A stretch of DNA of 64,000 bases from Anthopleura xanthogrammica (GCA_964019055.1 OZ025216.1:7863414-7927413), one strand, 5' to 3'. Positions 35,601-45,410 are shown, numbered from the stretch's first letter. Translations and numbers: made by a program. The notes: a model not told the origin generated them from the sequence alone.

Positions 35601-37976
35601 TCAGTGTTAACAGTGGAAACAGATTGAAAACACGCTGCAATAATAAGCGATGTAATTATTCTCCTGCAAGTAATAATAATAATAACGTAGGCTCATAAAC
35701 CAGCTTACTTTAAAAGCAAAATTCCCCAAAACAGGAACTAATAAAAGCTGTTTTTACGGCACTCGTTAGACTCGCGAGTCAGAAAGAGTGAAGAGACTCG
35801 TTCGTTCCGAGTGAGTAACGCTACTCATGAATATTCGGTTATGCAAGACTCGCGAGTGACAATGAGCGCTCGTTACTCATACTCGCGAATGAATGGTACT
35901 TTACTCGCGGCCAGTACTGTAGGTTGCAGAACTATGCAATGTACCTGTGTAATTTGGTTCTGGAGTTCTGGACAGATTCCTGAACTGGAATCCAGTAATT
36001 TCTTGATTTTATCTATACTGCTAATATTTTCAGGTTGTTTCTTAAAAGGTACAGTTGAACTGGTTCTTGAGTTTTCACTGTTTACACTTGAAGATCTAGA
36101 TGTTGGTGGTGTTGTTTGGGTTCCATTACGAAGGTTACTAATACCTATGAAGATAAAAAAATACTTGTTTAACATTTAAGAAATAAAACATTTTCTCCGT
36201 GCCTTCATAGCCTGGTCCAGAGGCTACGCGTTTGGGAGAATTCGAGAGCAGATCAGTGAAAACCCGAGACTAACTCGAGAATTCTCCCAAACGCGTAGCC
36301 GAGGTTTTCACCAAGCTATGAAGGCATCGGAGAAAATGTTTTATTTCTTTTAAAAAATACTTAAAAAATGCTTGTTACATCATTTCCGTGCCTTCATAGC
36401 GTGATGAAAACACAGCTCTTGACCAATGGGAGCGCGCGTACTATCTTAAGTATTTTTTAAAAACTCTTATGACTGAAAGAAGGGGAAAAGGATTCTTTAA
36501 CACGTGAATTACAAATTGGGGTAGTTGTGAAAAATTCATTTTGCTATCGGAGCAACTACAGAATACCCCGCCAATCGTATTCAGTAGTCGGAACTCTAGT
36601 AGAACGAAATCATAGTTATTAACATGTGCATATGATTTGCGGGGTATTCTGTAGGTATACGCGCTGTGGATCAATACCCCATTTCCCCCATGCCAAGTAA
36701 AATCCTTATACATGTATTAATCAAATACATATTGCACATATGATTAACAGTTGCTTACCATGGACTCTATATCCTCCACCCTTTATGTTCTCAATCTTTA
36801 CAATGTCTGGAAGACTCCTGAGCAAATCTTGAAGTGCAGAAAACCCAAGTCTTTTAAAATCAAGGTTTGAATGAAAATGTCTAAGGAATGCCTCACAAAA
36901 CATAGAGCCCAATACACCACTGGGATAATAGGTTACTAGTTCTTTGATCTTAGTTCTGATATAATAAGGGACATCAGCAGTTTGAGCCATTCGCCTGCTA
37001 ATGACGACATGAGTGGCTCTCTTCTTCTTAGAATCCTTTTTCTGTTTTGCCACAAGTTTGGCAATGTGCTTGCTGGTCTCATCTGCAATACCTGCATGTT
37101 TAATAAGTAATATGTCAATATCATTTAGATAGTGAATATTAGCACATTTCAAGAATCGTGTAGAGAAAAAAATGGCATGTAAAAGGTATTACATCAGCTG
37201 CTTATGGACCTGATATACTGACATACTGTCTGTACTTGGCATTGCAAAATAAAATTTAAGTAATCCTTTCATATGACCCTCAAATATTGATTGAAAGCCA
37301 TTTGTGTGAAACATGCTGTCATCTGTCATCAAAAAATTTTCAGGAATTATTTAATTATTAGTATAGGTAATCATATGGTTTCGAGTTCAATTTGGGATTA
37401 ATTTGCACGATTTTACGGTCTCGTGCAATTTGAACTCTTTTAAAAACAAACGAGTGCGAATTATCCCAAATTGAAGGAGAAACCATATGATTACTTGTTA
37501 ATAATATACATGAAAAACCTTACAAACATTACCGTCCGACATTGAAAATCTCAAGAAAAAACCCTGAGCGCTCAATGAAACTAAAACCGACAGTTAAAAA
37601 CAGCTTCAGCTGAAACCGACAAAAATTTTTCTACATAAGTAGGTCACCCCTAGCTACTGTACAGTCCCCCCATGTCCCACTGAACAGTCTGCACCATGTA
37701 GTGTTTTCAGCATCTCTCACCTTTTAAAATCAGCTCCCCTCTGTCCCATGTCGTCCTTACGACATCAGGCATTGCTTTCAGTAAGTCCACAGGCGTTTTA
37801 TAGCCGAGTTCTCTGTAAGGAAATGGTTTACCAATGATACTAAGATAGTCATTTTGTAGTTCCTCAATATTCAGCCCATTGGGTGCAGAGATGAGCAGAG
37901 CTCTGACATGTCGAGTAGCAGCAACAAGAGCGTCTCCTTTCTTTTTACTACCACTTGGACTTTCTGACATTGTCAT
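23604..37976 (-). CDS. TDRD5: TDRD5-like protein: three LOTUS domains and one extended Tudor domain, 943 aa
   Basis: 24 exons chain in phase and sum to 2832 nt. Exon 1 is 37976-37721, then 37091-36759, 36144-35945, 34924-34868, 34208-34058, 32774-32513, 32263-32197, 30745-30665, 30281-30220, 29831-29762, 29671-29585, 29155-28988 and twelve more to the stop at 23604. LOTUS 1 (about 15-85: GYKTPVDLLKAMPDVVRT), LOTUS 2 (about 120-195: LGFSALQDLLRSLPDIVKI) and LOTUS 3 (about 265-330: YGFANVVELADAMPDTVRI). The Tudor core is in exons 8-11 (about 443-542: DFEDWFRAVITGV, VFYVDYGNTS, FLKLPGQCVYSQLAYIKP), preceded by a FSVYVSHCIDPNHFWV strand. The C-terminal third is acidic and helical with a short coiled coil. 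In animals this family acts in germ-granule/piRNA-linked processes; LOTUS domains can bind Vasa-type helicases. Three LOTUS plus one Tudor fits TDRD5 better than TDRD7. Confidence 0.93.
23760..23875. repeat. Compound tetranucleotide microsatellite
   Basis: Tandem ATTC, then CCAA, then CCGA units in direct succession. It lies in the last intron of the TDRD5-like gene. Confidence 0.9.
24241..24488. mobile_element. MITE in a TDRD5 intron
   Basis: GCAACAATAGACTTGCACTA, extending through AGTGACCCTACCC, is mirrored at 24443-24488. Length about 248 bp with no coding capacity. Confidence 0.75.
25369..25588. mobile_element. TTAGGGACTGGTCA-ended MITE
   Basis: The ~35-bp terminal repeat with a G-rich inner end (TTAGCAGGGGGAGGGG) is mirrored at 25554-25588. 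The interior holds four spaced GACCCTCCCT motifs. It lies in a TDRD5 intron. Confidence 0.75.
25803..25948. mobile_element. CCCGGTTGTAC MITE
   Basis: The ends are GACCCGGTTGTACAAAGGG and its near complement, followed by the palindrome GGATAGCGCTATCC in both arms. About 146 bp, non-coding, within a TDRD5 intron. Confidence 0.8.
26964..27097. mobile_element. CCCCTTG-ended MITE, complete copy
   Basis: GACCCCTTGCAGCACGTAGG and the next GAATGCAG are repeated in reverse complement at 27070-27097 around a short centre. The 35-bp core 27011-27045 is identical to that at 1963-1997. It lies in a TDRD5 intron about 30 bp from an exon. Confidence 0.85.
28494..28890. mobile_element. GGGGGCTTTCATTTA-ended MITE with GC-rich cargo
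   Basis: A 15-bp terminal inverted repeat bounds about 397 bp. The right half (28735-28835) is unusually GC-rich for the region and may be captured foreign or repeat sequence. Non-coding, in a TDRD5 intron. Confidence 0.65.
30017..30174. mobile_element. 158-bp TAGCCTG MITE with 9-bp duplication
   Basis: The ends are TAGCCTGAGTAGCGCTGC and the near complement of this. Flanks are an exact TCCCAAGAC at 30008-30016 and 30175-30183. The arms carry G-rich and C-rich tracts able to pair along the whole element. It lies in a TDRD5 intron. Confidence 0.85.
30800..31069. mobile_element. TAGACCTTTTTCAAAT MITE, copy 1
   Basis: TAGACCTTTTTCAAATTCAT is mirrored at 31046-31069 (ATAAATTTGAAAAAGGTCTA). A related, diverged copy lies at 33629-33905 in the same orientation. 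Non-coding. Confidence 0.8.
31598..31890. mobile_element. 293-bp CCAGGTGAT MITE, copy 2
   Basis: Ends are CCAGGTGAT and ATCACCTGG, with TA on both sides. Identical in length to the copy at 12298-12590, with substitutions only. It lies in a TDRD5 intron. Confidence 0.88.
32876..33410 (+). mobile_element. tRNA-like SINE head split by a DNA element
   Basis: 32876-32911 reads as a tRNA 5' half with an A box (TAGCTCAGTTGGTTAGTGCG). 33384-33410 reads as the 3' half with a B box (GGTTCGATCCTC). The 472-bp element at 32912-33383 separates them, bounded by the duplicated host sequence GGAGCTAGAG. Removing the insertion would leave a continuous tRNA-like head. Confidence 0.75.
32912..33383. mobile_element. 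G-capped Mutator-like MITE, copy 2
   Basis: It begins with a run of 22 G. The inner end GGACTCCCTTATATCG and GGGGGTGCTCGTCG are mirrored by CGACAAGCACCCC and GGCCGGAGTCC at the right. The 10-bp duplication GGAGCTAGAG flanks it (32902-32911, 33384-33393). The interior has repeated GGTATCTTTTAGGG motifs. Confidence 0.82.
33629..33905. mobile_element. TAGACCTTTTT-family MITE, diverged copy 2
   Basis: The interior from ATAAAATACTGCTGTG to CAAAAAGGTCTA parallels 30800-31069 throughout, with indels. Its left terminal repeat has decayed. It lies in a TDRD5 intron. Confidence 0.7.
34325..34550 (+). mobile_element. tRNA-related SINE, copy 2
   Basis: The head is TAGTGGTAGTGCACTTGCC with the B box GGGTTCAACTCC. 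The body GTTTTTCTCCAGGTTCTCTG and tail AAATTCCAATATAATC match the SINE at 9868-10130. It lies in the intron between the two LOTUS-3 exons of TDRD5. Confidence 0.75.
34639..34817. mobile_element. AGGGGTTTCAATA MITE
   Basis: The left end CAGGGGTTTCAATA is mirrored by TATTGAAACCCCTG at the right. The interior has a CCGCCGGTAACCGCC block. Non-coding, in a TDRD5 intron. Confidence 0.65.
35041..35125. repeat. AT-only palindrome
   Basis: ATAATTATAATAATAATTAT and the following TTGATTAATAATTATT are mirrored downstream, giving a long A/T stem. It lies in a TDRD5 intron. Confidence 0.65.
35195..35430. mobile_element. Foldback element
   Basis: GGCGTTTTGCATTTTTGCTT and its continuation up to AAATGGCTG are mirrored imperfectly by 35324-35430 (ending AAGCCAAAACGCC). 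A small reading frame over the right arm is an artefact. Confidence 0.7.
35756..35915. repeat. Cluster of ACTCGCGAGT palindromes
   Basis: ACTCG/CGAGT motifs, several as ACTCGCGAGT palindromes, recur more than ten times within 160 bp just downstream of TDRD5 exon 3. No tandem period is fixed. Confidence 0.55.
36180..36349. mobile_element. MITE adjoining TDRD5 exon 3
   Basis: AAATAAAACATTTTCTCCGT, extending through GCCTTCATAGC, is mirrored at 36316-36349, with an inner GAGAATTCTCCCAAACGCG pair. A third partial end lies at 36390-36415. It sits about 36 bp upstream of the exon 3 acceptor. Confidence 0.78.
36555..36654. mobile_element. CTACAGAATACCCCGC mini foldback
   Basis: CTACAGAATACCCCGCCAAT at the left is matched by GCGGGGTATTCTGTAG at the right. 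Short, non-coding, in TDRD5 intron 2. Confidence 0.65.
37353..37504. mobile_element. TAATCATATGGTTT foldback
   Basis: TTATTAGTATAGGTAATCAT followed by ATGGTTTC is mirrored at 37479-37504. Inner TTCAATTTGGGATTAATT also pairs with 37460-37476. It lies in TDRD5 intron 1. Confidence 0.75.
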
Positions 37977-38472
37977 GGCATAAAGCCCAGTGAAAAATTC
38001 CTTAAAACATGATGAAAAACAAATAAACAGTTGGGAAAAAGTCTTCCTTTGGAGTTTCCCTGCTTCTTTTCACGTGCGCTTTTGCCACTACATGTTTTTG
38101 TTGTCATACGCATGCGTGACATCTGTCATCACAGGGGAGGGGTGGGGGTTTTATTCGATTTGTTTTAAATTTTCTTTTTTATCAGCTTAAAAACCAATTA
38201 ATAAATAAATCTTTAACTTATTAAAAGGAAAATAATGAAAAATAAGAACCTCTTAATTCTTTAAGGATTCTATTATTTTGCTATTTAAAACGACATTAAA
38301 AAAGTATATGACCCTCCCCTCCCCTAGCAACTTGTTATTTGTATTCTCCCGCGCGGCTCCCGCGCTGGACACAACCGCTGACAGCTGTTACAAGAAGAAG
38401 ATTTTTCGACTAAAACGACAGAAAATACTGAATGAAGTTAACAATCATAGTGACTGGCTGTTTCGCCTTGAG
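37977..38472. promoter_or_regulatory. Divergent intergenic region TDRD5 / SNRNP35
   Basis: About 0.5 kb separates the TDRD5 start codon (minus) from the chosen SNRNP35 start codon (plus), so both promoters must lie here unless distant 5' UTR exons exist. G-rich blocks occur at 38137-38149 and, on the other strand, near 38317-38327. No TATA box or initiator can be assigned with confidence. Confidence 0.55.
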
Positions 38473-41400
38473 ATGCAAAGTAAACTAGAATACGAAGTTC
38501 CTACATACCACAACTGGTCTCAGGTTGCAAAGTTTTATCACCCGTTACAAGCTGGAAGCATAGATGGCACTGATACCTATCCACATGACAAAGGAATATG
38601 GAGGGCATTATTTGCTAAATGTAGGCAGCCAGAACCGTTCCCAGTACCTCAAAATAACCGAGATTAAGTTCTGTTTTCTCTGTCTTTAGATAAACCAAAC
38701 AAAAGAGTTGAAGGAAATCCAAACTGTTCCCTATTTGTTGGCAGATTAAACAAAGATACTAAAGAAGGTTAGTTGAACAAATTAAAGCCTGAACTTACCT
38801 TTACAAGTAAGCTTACTTTTTAGTCTAATCAAATATAAAACCACTGATCTGTTTGGTAAAAACTAGCCCTCTCTAACCCCCAGCTAACAATACTGGGTTG
38901 CTTGTTGCATGTTGTATCATACCTTCCAACAATTGACTTTCAGCATATATATGTTGTAGAAAGTCCAAACTTTTCTACCCATCAAATTAAAACCCATATT
39001 GAATGTTGATGAAATAAAAAAATGCATGCATGTGCTGTATGCAGTTGTAAAGCACGCAGGGACTGGCAGAACACGAGAGAAGTGTTAGGAAAACTATGAT
39101 GTGTACCAGAGTGCTTCTCTGTCTGTGTATATGTATTGCACATGTATTTTTATACTTATTATATAATTTTAGATAGAGGGCCACTAGTTTACTAGTTATT
39201 AGATCTAGTCTGTGTTACCCTCATTAAATAAAGAGTATTGTTATTATTATTATAACTTCACAGAGCACAGCAAGTAAGTTTTTTATTTCTTTCATGAAAT
39301 GCAAAATGTGTGTGCATGCTTTGTGCTCTCATAATGCATGTGCCACCTTGTTATAATGAGGCATCTTTTATAGTGCAATTTTTGCTACAGTACATCAAAG
39401 ATTAATGCCAGCATGAGAAAGAGGGCACAGTTGCTAGCATTAGCCTATTGGCTGCAGGACACTGTTGTACTGTGACCATACAGTACAGTCTAACTGGAAA
39501 ACTGATCAATGATGGCTAATTTTTTTAAATCTTTTATCCACAGCAACTTTGATTAAATGTTTCTCAAAATATGGCAATGTCAAAAATTGCAGACTTGTAA
39601 GAGATGTTGGTATGTATGTTTTTGATAATACGTGTAGTGCCTGCCAGTACACTCAAAGGGCTCAAGATAACGGCCAATCAATCAACAGTCAATGTCCGAC
39701 CAGCAAAATACAGTTTTGAATGGACATGCTTACCGGCCATATTTGAAAAAAATAAAATAAAATATTATACGCTGGACATCTTGACCAGTGTATGACTGGC
39801 CATTATTTTGAGTCCTGGTACATGTACAATGTATTCATGTTGAGCACGGAACGATTTAGTTACCCTAGCTTTACTAGTTATGGTACATATTGATTATTCT
39901 GTGACATGCATGTGGGTACACAAGTGAATGAATGATATTACTGTTTAATGCATGATATTATATCACTTCCTGGCCTTATCACAGTGATATTGACCCTAAA
40001 TGTGTAATAGATCCAGTTTGGTTGATTGATACTTTCCTTGGTTTTGAAGTGACTGGACTCTCAAGGGGATATGCCTTTATTGAGTATGAACACGAAAGAG
40101 ATGCTAAGATTGCATATAGGGTAAGTACCGGTACTTCAACACAGATTTCCCATCCATGTTAGTACCTATAATTATTGTTATTTGTGGTTCCTATTTTTAT
40201 TCCACACATAGTAACCCTTGTAAGAAAATATAAGTGTGTCTCTGTCACTGAGCCCATTTCCTTTCTGTTTTCTGTGAATATATAATAACGTAATCTAAAG
40301 GATCTAGTTATTTATTGCTAGTCGAGAAGAGAAGCAAGTGGTTTTGGGGTTTTGGGGCTAAAAATTGAAAAACAGTCTCAGTTCAACTTCCACCCCCATG
40401 TGAATTACTTTTACTTCTACTCATAATTTCCTTCTTTTTGCTAATAAATGTCATTTTTTGCAACCAATTCTCCCAACAAATTACTGAGTTGTGTGATCCA
40501 AGGCTTTCTTTAATTAGGTACTGTAGAATTACAACTGGATAAAAATACAAATTATTATATAACTAAATTTCCACTTTAACCTCCTACATGTACATTTATT
40601 CAGCTTTTCCTGAGTCTCAATAATGGCCTTTCAGTAAACACACTTGCATTGGGTTTATTATTATTGATTTTACCAACTTACACACTGTAGAATCATTGCA
40701 TTTTATAAGTTCTCTGACCTCTTTATTCAACCCATTCTGTGATATCAGGAAATGTACAAAACAGATATTGATGGACATGAAGTTCTAGTTGACTATGAGC
40801 TTGAGAGAACCCTCAAAGGATGGATACCAAGGAGGCTAGGTATGTAGATGGACTACAGATCTTTAAACTATTTCTCAACAGTAGTCTCCAATAGATACCA
40901 ATAGACGGCCCTAACCTCATGATGTTTCATATCTAAACTACCACAATCCTTTTCAAAATCTCTTTTCATATTCAAATATTAAAACTCATTTGAGAATACC
41001 AAGACAATAATGAAAATTAGCACAACAAACAATGCTACCGAAAGGGATTCTGGGAGGGTAGGTATAAAACGTCATCATGCTTGAGGCCTATAGACAAAAT
41101 ATCATAAAATATCAAATATTTCATCATATTCACAGGTGGTGGTCTTGGAGGGAAAAAAGAATCAGGACAATTAAGATTTGGAGGCAGGGATAGGCCTTTT
41201 CGACGACCATTGTAAGTTGCATAATATAAATTCCCTTACAAGTTGATAATTAGCAGGGCTTGAAATAATGGCCAGTCAGTCACCAGCCATGATGATAGGC
41301 CAAAGTAGTTTTAGCTTGGTTGTACCCCATTTCTGGCTCAAAGTTACTGGTCAAAATTACTGGACAAGTTCCAATTCTGGCCGGACATTTTCTGTTAAAC

Positions 41401-42825
41401 CACCATAATTATTTCAAGCCCTGAAAGACCCTTTTTGGTGCCGATGACGTCAAATGAGGATTGGCCATCTTATTATCTATTTCTTACATGGTCGATGGTC
41501 AGAGAACCTTCTTATCAATTAAAAACAGCAATCCACATGAAAAAATCTGTCAGTCTACACAAACTCGGAAGAGTCAAAACAACAAGGTTTCACTCACAAC
41601 ATCCGGGACATCCCAGGATCTATCCTTGTTTGACGTCACTGGCGCCATGTTTGAAAAGGGTCTACTTAGTATCACTTGTCTGCATTCAATCTCACATCTG
41701 GTAGGGGCACAGGGACCTATGAGTACACCTTTAAGGGGCCTAGAAATAAAATGCAGTGTTCAGTTGTACCTCAGATACATATACAGTAGGTTGTTACTAG
41801 CAACTTCAGCTAGCTTTGACTTTACCATTTGTTGGGAGTCCTGTGTTGTGCAGATCATAATGAATTTACACAGGGACCCCAAGCCTGGGTTGCAAAAAGT
41901 GTGAGGGTTTCCTGTTGAGGAGGCTAAGTAGGTTCAGGCTATTCATGCTGGCCTCACTACTATGCATGTATGAGAACTCATTCATTAGCATACTCACTTT
42001 GGTTCAAACCTGCCAAGGTCACACATTGATCCAGTGCTCTTCTCATAATGGAGTTTTGTACTGTCTTGATCTTCTCTCTCACCCCTCCCCCTGTGTAAGC
42101 CCCCTCCCCCTGTGTTGCCCCCTCCCCCTGTGTAGCCCCCTCCCCCTGTGTTGCCCCCTCCCCCTGTGTAGCCCCCCTCCCCCTGTGTTGCCCCCTCCCC
42201 CTGTGTAGCCCCCTCCCCTTGTGTTGTGTTTGGTTCTTTGGAGAGCTCTACCAGTGAGACCACCGAGAATAGACTACTGAGGGATTTTTTAGCTCTTATT
42301 GTGCTTTCTTGCAGACCGATCAAAGTACTGGGACAAGGACATACTGGTGGCAGTGATCAGGACAGAGACAGGAATCGCCCCAGGAGTTTTAACCGTGATA
42401 GTCGTGATTACCATCGTGACACTCGTGATTACTACCGTGACACTCGTGATTACCACCGTGACACTCGAGACAATCGTGACTACCACCGTGACAGTCGTGA
42501 TTACAGTCGTGACAGTCGTGATTATAATCGTGACAGCCGTGATCGTGATAGTCGGGATTATAACCGTGACAGTCGAGATCGAAGTGGAGGTCGTAGTTTT
42601 GAGCGTGAAAAGGATAGCTACAGAGATGAAAGACCAAACGAGGCTGAAGATGAAAAGAATTATGATGTTGATCAAAAAGGACGATCAGACAACTCGCGCG
42701 ATCGCCGTGGAAGCAAACATGAACGGGATAGAAACGAGAAAGATAGACATAAAGAAAGAAGAGATCAGAGCCGTCATGATTCCTATCGAAAAAAGGGCGA
42801 ATCGAGTAGAAAAGAGAGGAAATAA
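38473..42825 (+). CDS. SNRNP35: U11/U12 snRNP 35-kDa protein (minor spliceosome), 346 aa
   Basis: Seven exons chain in phase (1041 nt): 38473-38620, 38690-38767, 39544-39609, 40050-40120, 40749-40839, 41136-41211 and 42315-42825. The family's N-terminal signature is present ([10 protein letters not shown], then [14 protein letters not shown]). An RRM covers about 58-135 with RNP2 LFVGRL and RNP1 RGYAFIEY, followed by the family hallmark [18 protein letters not shown] and [19 protein letters not shown]. The tail (about 185-346) is an Arg-Asp/Arg-Ser region with repeated RDTRDY-like units. Its known role is binding U11 in the U11/U12 di-snRNP for U12-type intron recognition. At 346 residues it is longer than the human protein (about 246), owing to the tail. 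The start codon was chosen to match the family; the frame is open further upstream to 38278, so a longer N-terminus is possible. Confidence 0.95.
39195..39255 (+). mobile_element. LINE 3' end with TTA microsatellite tail
   Basis: ATTAAATAAAGAGTATTG followed by ATTATTATT is the usual 3' terminus of CR1/L2-type elements in marine invertebrates (recognition from memory). No coding part remains. Confidence 0.45.
39658..39815. mobile_element. GGGCTCAAGATAACGGCC MITE
   Basis: The left end GGGCTCAAGATAACGGCC is mirrored by GGCCATTATTTTGAGTCC. It belongs to the same family as 41254-41424. It lies in an SNRNP35 intron. Confidence 0.65.
40899..41092. mobile_element. Degraded MITE in an SNRNP35 intron
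   Basis: AATAGACGGCCCTAACCTCA followed by TGATG pairs imperfectly with CATCATGCTTGAGGCCTATA at 41073-41092. No coding capacity. Confidence 0.5.
41254..41424. mobile_element. CAGGGCTTGAAATAATGGCC MITE
   Basis: CAGGGCTTGAAATAATGGCC at the left is matched by TAATTATTTCAAGCCCTG at the right. It is related to 39658-39815. It starts about 40 bp after SNRNP35 exon 6. Confidence 0.72.
41428..41663. mobile_element. AGACCCTTTTT MITE
   Basis: AGACCCTTTTTGGTGCCGAT followed by GACGTCAAA is mirrored by TTTGACGTCACTGGCGCC and AAAAGGGTCT. Two apparent reading frames over it are artefacts. Confidence 0.7.
42085..42222. repeat. 18-bp C-rich minisatellite (36-bp alternating unit)
   Basis: About seven to eight copies of TGTGTWGCCCCCTCCCCC, with TAG and TTG alternating so the true unit is about 36 bp. 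It lies about 90 bp upstream of the last SNRNP35 exon. The complementary strand has closely spaced runs of five G and could form G-quadruplexes. Confidence 0.9.
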
Positions 42826-44559
42826 ATAAAGCAGAGACCTTACGATGTAAATATGGTTTGCACATCAATTTGTATTTAACTTGTCAGAGGCATCAAAGCT
42901 CACAAAACATTCTGGGAAAGCGAGTTCTTTAAAAATATAACAGGAAAATCAAAGGAACTATCAGAAAAAAATTACTCTGTTATTTTCGTCTGCTAAAATC
43001 CTTTTATTTCTATAGAAAATGTCGAAGGAAAAATTGTCAGATGAATTTTTAGAGAAGCCAAAAAGTGTAAGGGCTCACTTTCCCATCATGCTTTGCGCTA
43101 TAATTTCGAGCTCATGCACATTGGCTATTCTAATAAACGTACGATTTTAGTATTACTGTCATTATTATTATTATTATTACTAACGATGAACTTTCGCGCG
43201 CAGCCATTAGTTCAAATGGGTCACGTGTAGGACGGGTATCAGGCGATATCCACCAAACTGGACCCACTTTTCTCATTAACTTATTAGTTTAAAAATGGAT
43301 GACTATATATCTTTTATCATCCATGGTTTATTTCGCAAAAATGAAAATAGCGCGCGCGACAAAGAGTACTACAGTACCAGTCTTTTCCTGCTACTCGGTT
43401 CGTCCTCGCCGCGCGCACATCTTTTAGAATTTCTTTTTCTTCCCGTTAAACAAAGTTTCTATAGCAGTTTACCAGTCAGAGGTGTACGATTATAAACAGC
43501 CCGTTTCCTAGTGCCTGTTGCCCCATGAGTTTCTAGTTATCAGTGTGTAATCTTCACTTTTGATATCCCATCATCTTCGTTTCTGCCTGCATCCCTAGCT
43601 TGGCTCGGTTCACAACGATTCTGGTTCTGCTTATTGCGAAATTATGTAAAAGGTATTAATAAAATAACAAAAAGAAACTGCTAATATTTTTAGTCCAAAC
43701 TAAAGAGCGCAATTTTTGCAAACACAAGAATGCAATTTTTTCCAGAAAAGAAATGATGGATTTGTGTAAAAAATATCATCTCATGGAAAGAACCGCGTTA
43801 TACTGGGCACTAGTACTCAGTAATTCGAACGCGCGGTCAGGATGACGTCATAATGGACTAACGAACACTGAGCGATTCATTAGTAAACCAGCTTTCAAAC
43901 AGACAAGATGTCTTAACTGAGCGTGGTCATTCACGTTTGCATTATTTTCTTCGCTGGCTTCACATTTTACCAAAGTCCAGCAAAACGAGGTTTTGACAAG
44001 TTTCAAGTTCATTGCACAGCAAACTCCAGGTGAGTTTTAATTTAAATTTTTGCTTTGTTATTTGCGTCTTTTGAGCGCCGTGGATATTTCTCTTCCAAAA
44101 CAATGCGTTGGAAAAATGAGAAAAATAAAGTATCAGTTTTATGAAAAAGATTTTCGAAATCAATTAAAAACTAACAACCAACAATGTGCTTTACTGTGAT
44201 TTTTGGTAGGAAACTGAACATGTTAAAAAAATGTTTCTTCAAATGCGCACTTTTTCTTTGAAAATAAGTAATCCTGCTCTCTCTCTTTTGCTTTGCTAAT
44301 GGTACATGATTTTACGAACAACCCTTAGATGAAGTAAAAATCTTTGTAACGACTGGCTAATAAACGAAAGGATATTTTGTCTTACATACCTGAGACCAAT
44401 ACTCTATTCTATTTTAATTATCCACACAATACGTTTTAGTAATAAAAGAATCGTTTATTTGCAGCATAGTATTTATCATTTTATCAAGATAATTTTACCC
44501 GATACAGCAACGCAAAGAACTAGTTACATTGATTATGTATCTAATGTACTAAATATACT
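42826..44559. other. SNRNP35 3' flank and intergenic sequence
   Basis: An AATAAATAAA motif directly overlaps the SNRNP35 stop and may serve as a poly(A) signal. The rest is AT-rich with small TTA repeats near 43160. A donor-like CAG/GTGAGT at 44031 could end an untranslated plus-strand exon, but there is no further support. Confidence 0.4.
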
Positions 44560-44820
44560 GCTATTTCAAAGTATTGGATACTGAAAAGTGCATTCCAAGG
44601 CCAAGAAGCATTGTGGGTCTTGTTAATTTGAAATAACTTGTAAGAGTAATTATACAACGATTTGCTCTCTATATGTAGCTAGTATATTGTTTCGGATGGA
44701 ATGCACTAGAAATAAAATAAATAATTATTATTTATTTTCTTTTAGACAATATTACATGACCCAAAATGCATTTCGGTCTTGGAATGCACTATTCAGGGTA
44801 TTCAACTTTTTTGAAATAGC
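44560..44820. mobile_element. GCTATTTCAAAG foldback element
   Basis: GCTATTTCAAAGTATTGGAT and AGTGCATTCCAAG are mirrored at 44770-44820. Non-coding, about 261 bp. Confidence 0.82.
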
Positions 44821-44970
44821 CGTACATACGAATGCGATTGTTGATTTTAATAATTAATTGATTTTAATTGGTAATTTTAATGAATCAATCATTGATTTTT
44901 AGGAATTTGAATATTTACATTTCTAAATATCCTAAACTAACATTCATTCATAGTCAAAGCCATTATATAC

Positions 44971-45232
44971 CTATTTCAATACAAGTTGTAGGAGCCAAAG
45001 GCGATAGGTCATTCAAAGAACACAGGATAGTTGGAATGACTTGTGTTTCTTTTTATTGTTCTCATCAACAACACGGTGGTTAGTGTTGAGATATCCACTG
45101 TTGTTTATAGTCGACGACACCTTTTCAAAGACCTCGACTATTCGTGTTTAGTTGTATGATTATAATCCCTTTCCGTCTTGTAAAGACCAGTATCGCCTAT
45201 CGCCTTCGGCTCCGACAACCTTTTTGAAATAA
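44971..45232. mobile_element. CTATTTC-ended foldback element, short copy
   Basis: Left end CTATTTCAATACAAGTTG then TAGGAGCCAAAGGCGAT; right end ATCGCCTTCGGCTCC then AACCTTTTTGAAAT. The interior CGTGTTTAGTTGTATGATTA block relates it to 13005-13475. Confidence 0.75.
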
Positions 45233-45410
45233 GTGTATTAATAAACAGTTACTGTTATAAAGCCACGCTTACCGCAACAAATGATGGTTTTCACCAGATG
45301 GCTGGAAACCATTTACAAACAATGAAAACTATTCAAATATTCTGCAATTTTAAAACAAGACTCGCTCTTAACTAAAAACGTGTAGAATTTCAAAGAAAGA
45401 ATTCATATTA

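Noticed and set aside
41435..41904. Two overlapping plus-strand frames of 89 and 147 residues
   Set aside because: They lie in the last SNRNP35 intron across a MITE, with no domain and no in-phase splice sites.
42289..42868. Three other long frames over the last SNRNP35 exon
   Set aside because: Shadows of the RD-repeat coding exon in other frames and on the other strand.
43911..44031. Possible first exon of a plus-strand gene ending at a GTGAGT donor
   Set aside because: No open frame of note, no downstream coding exon on the plus strand and no other support.
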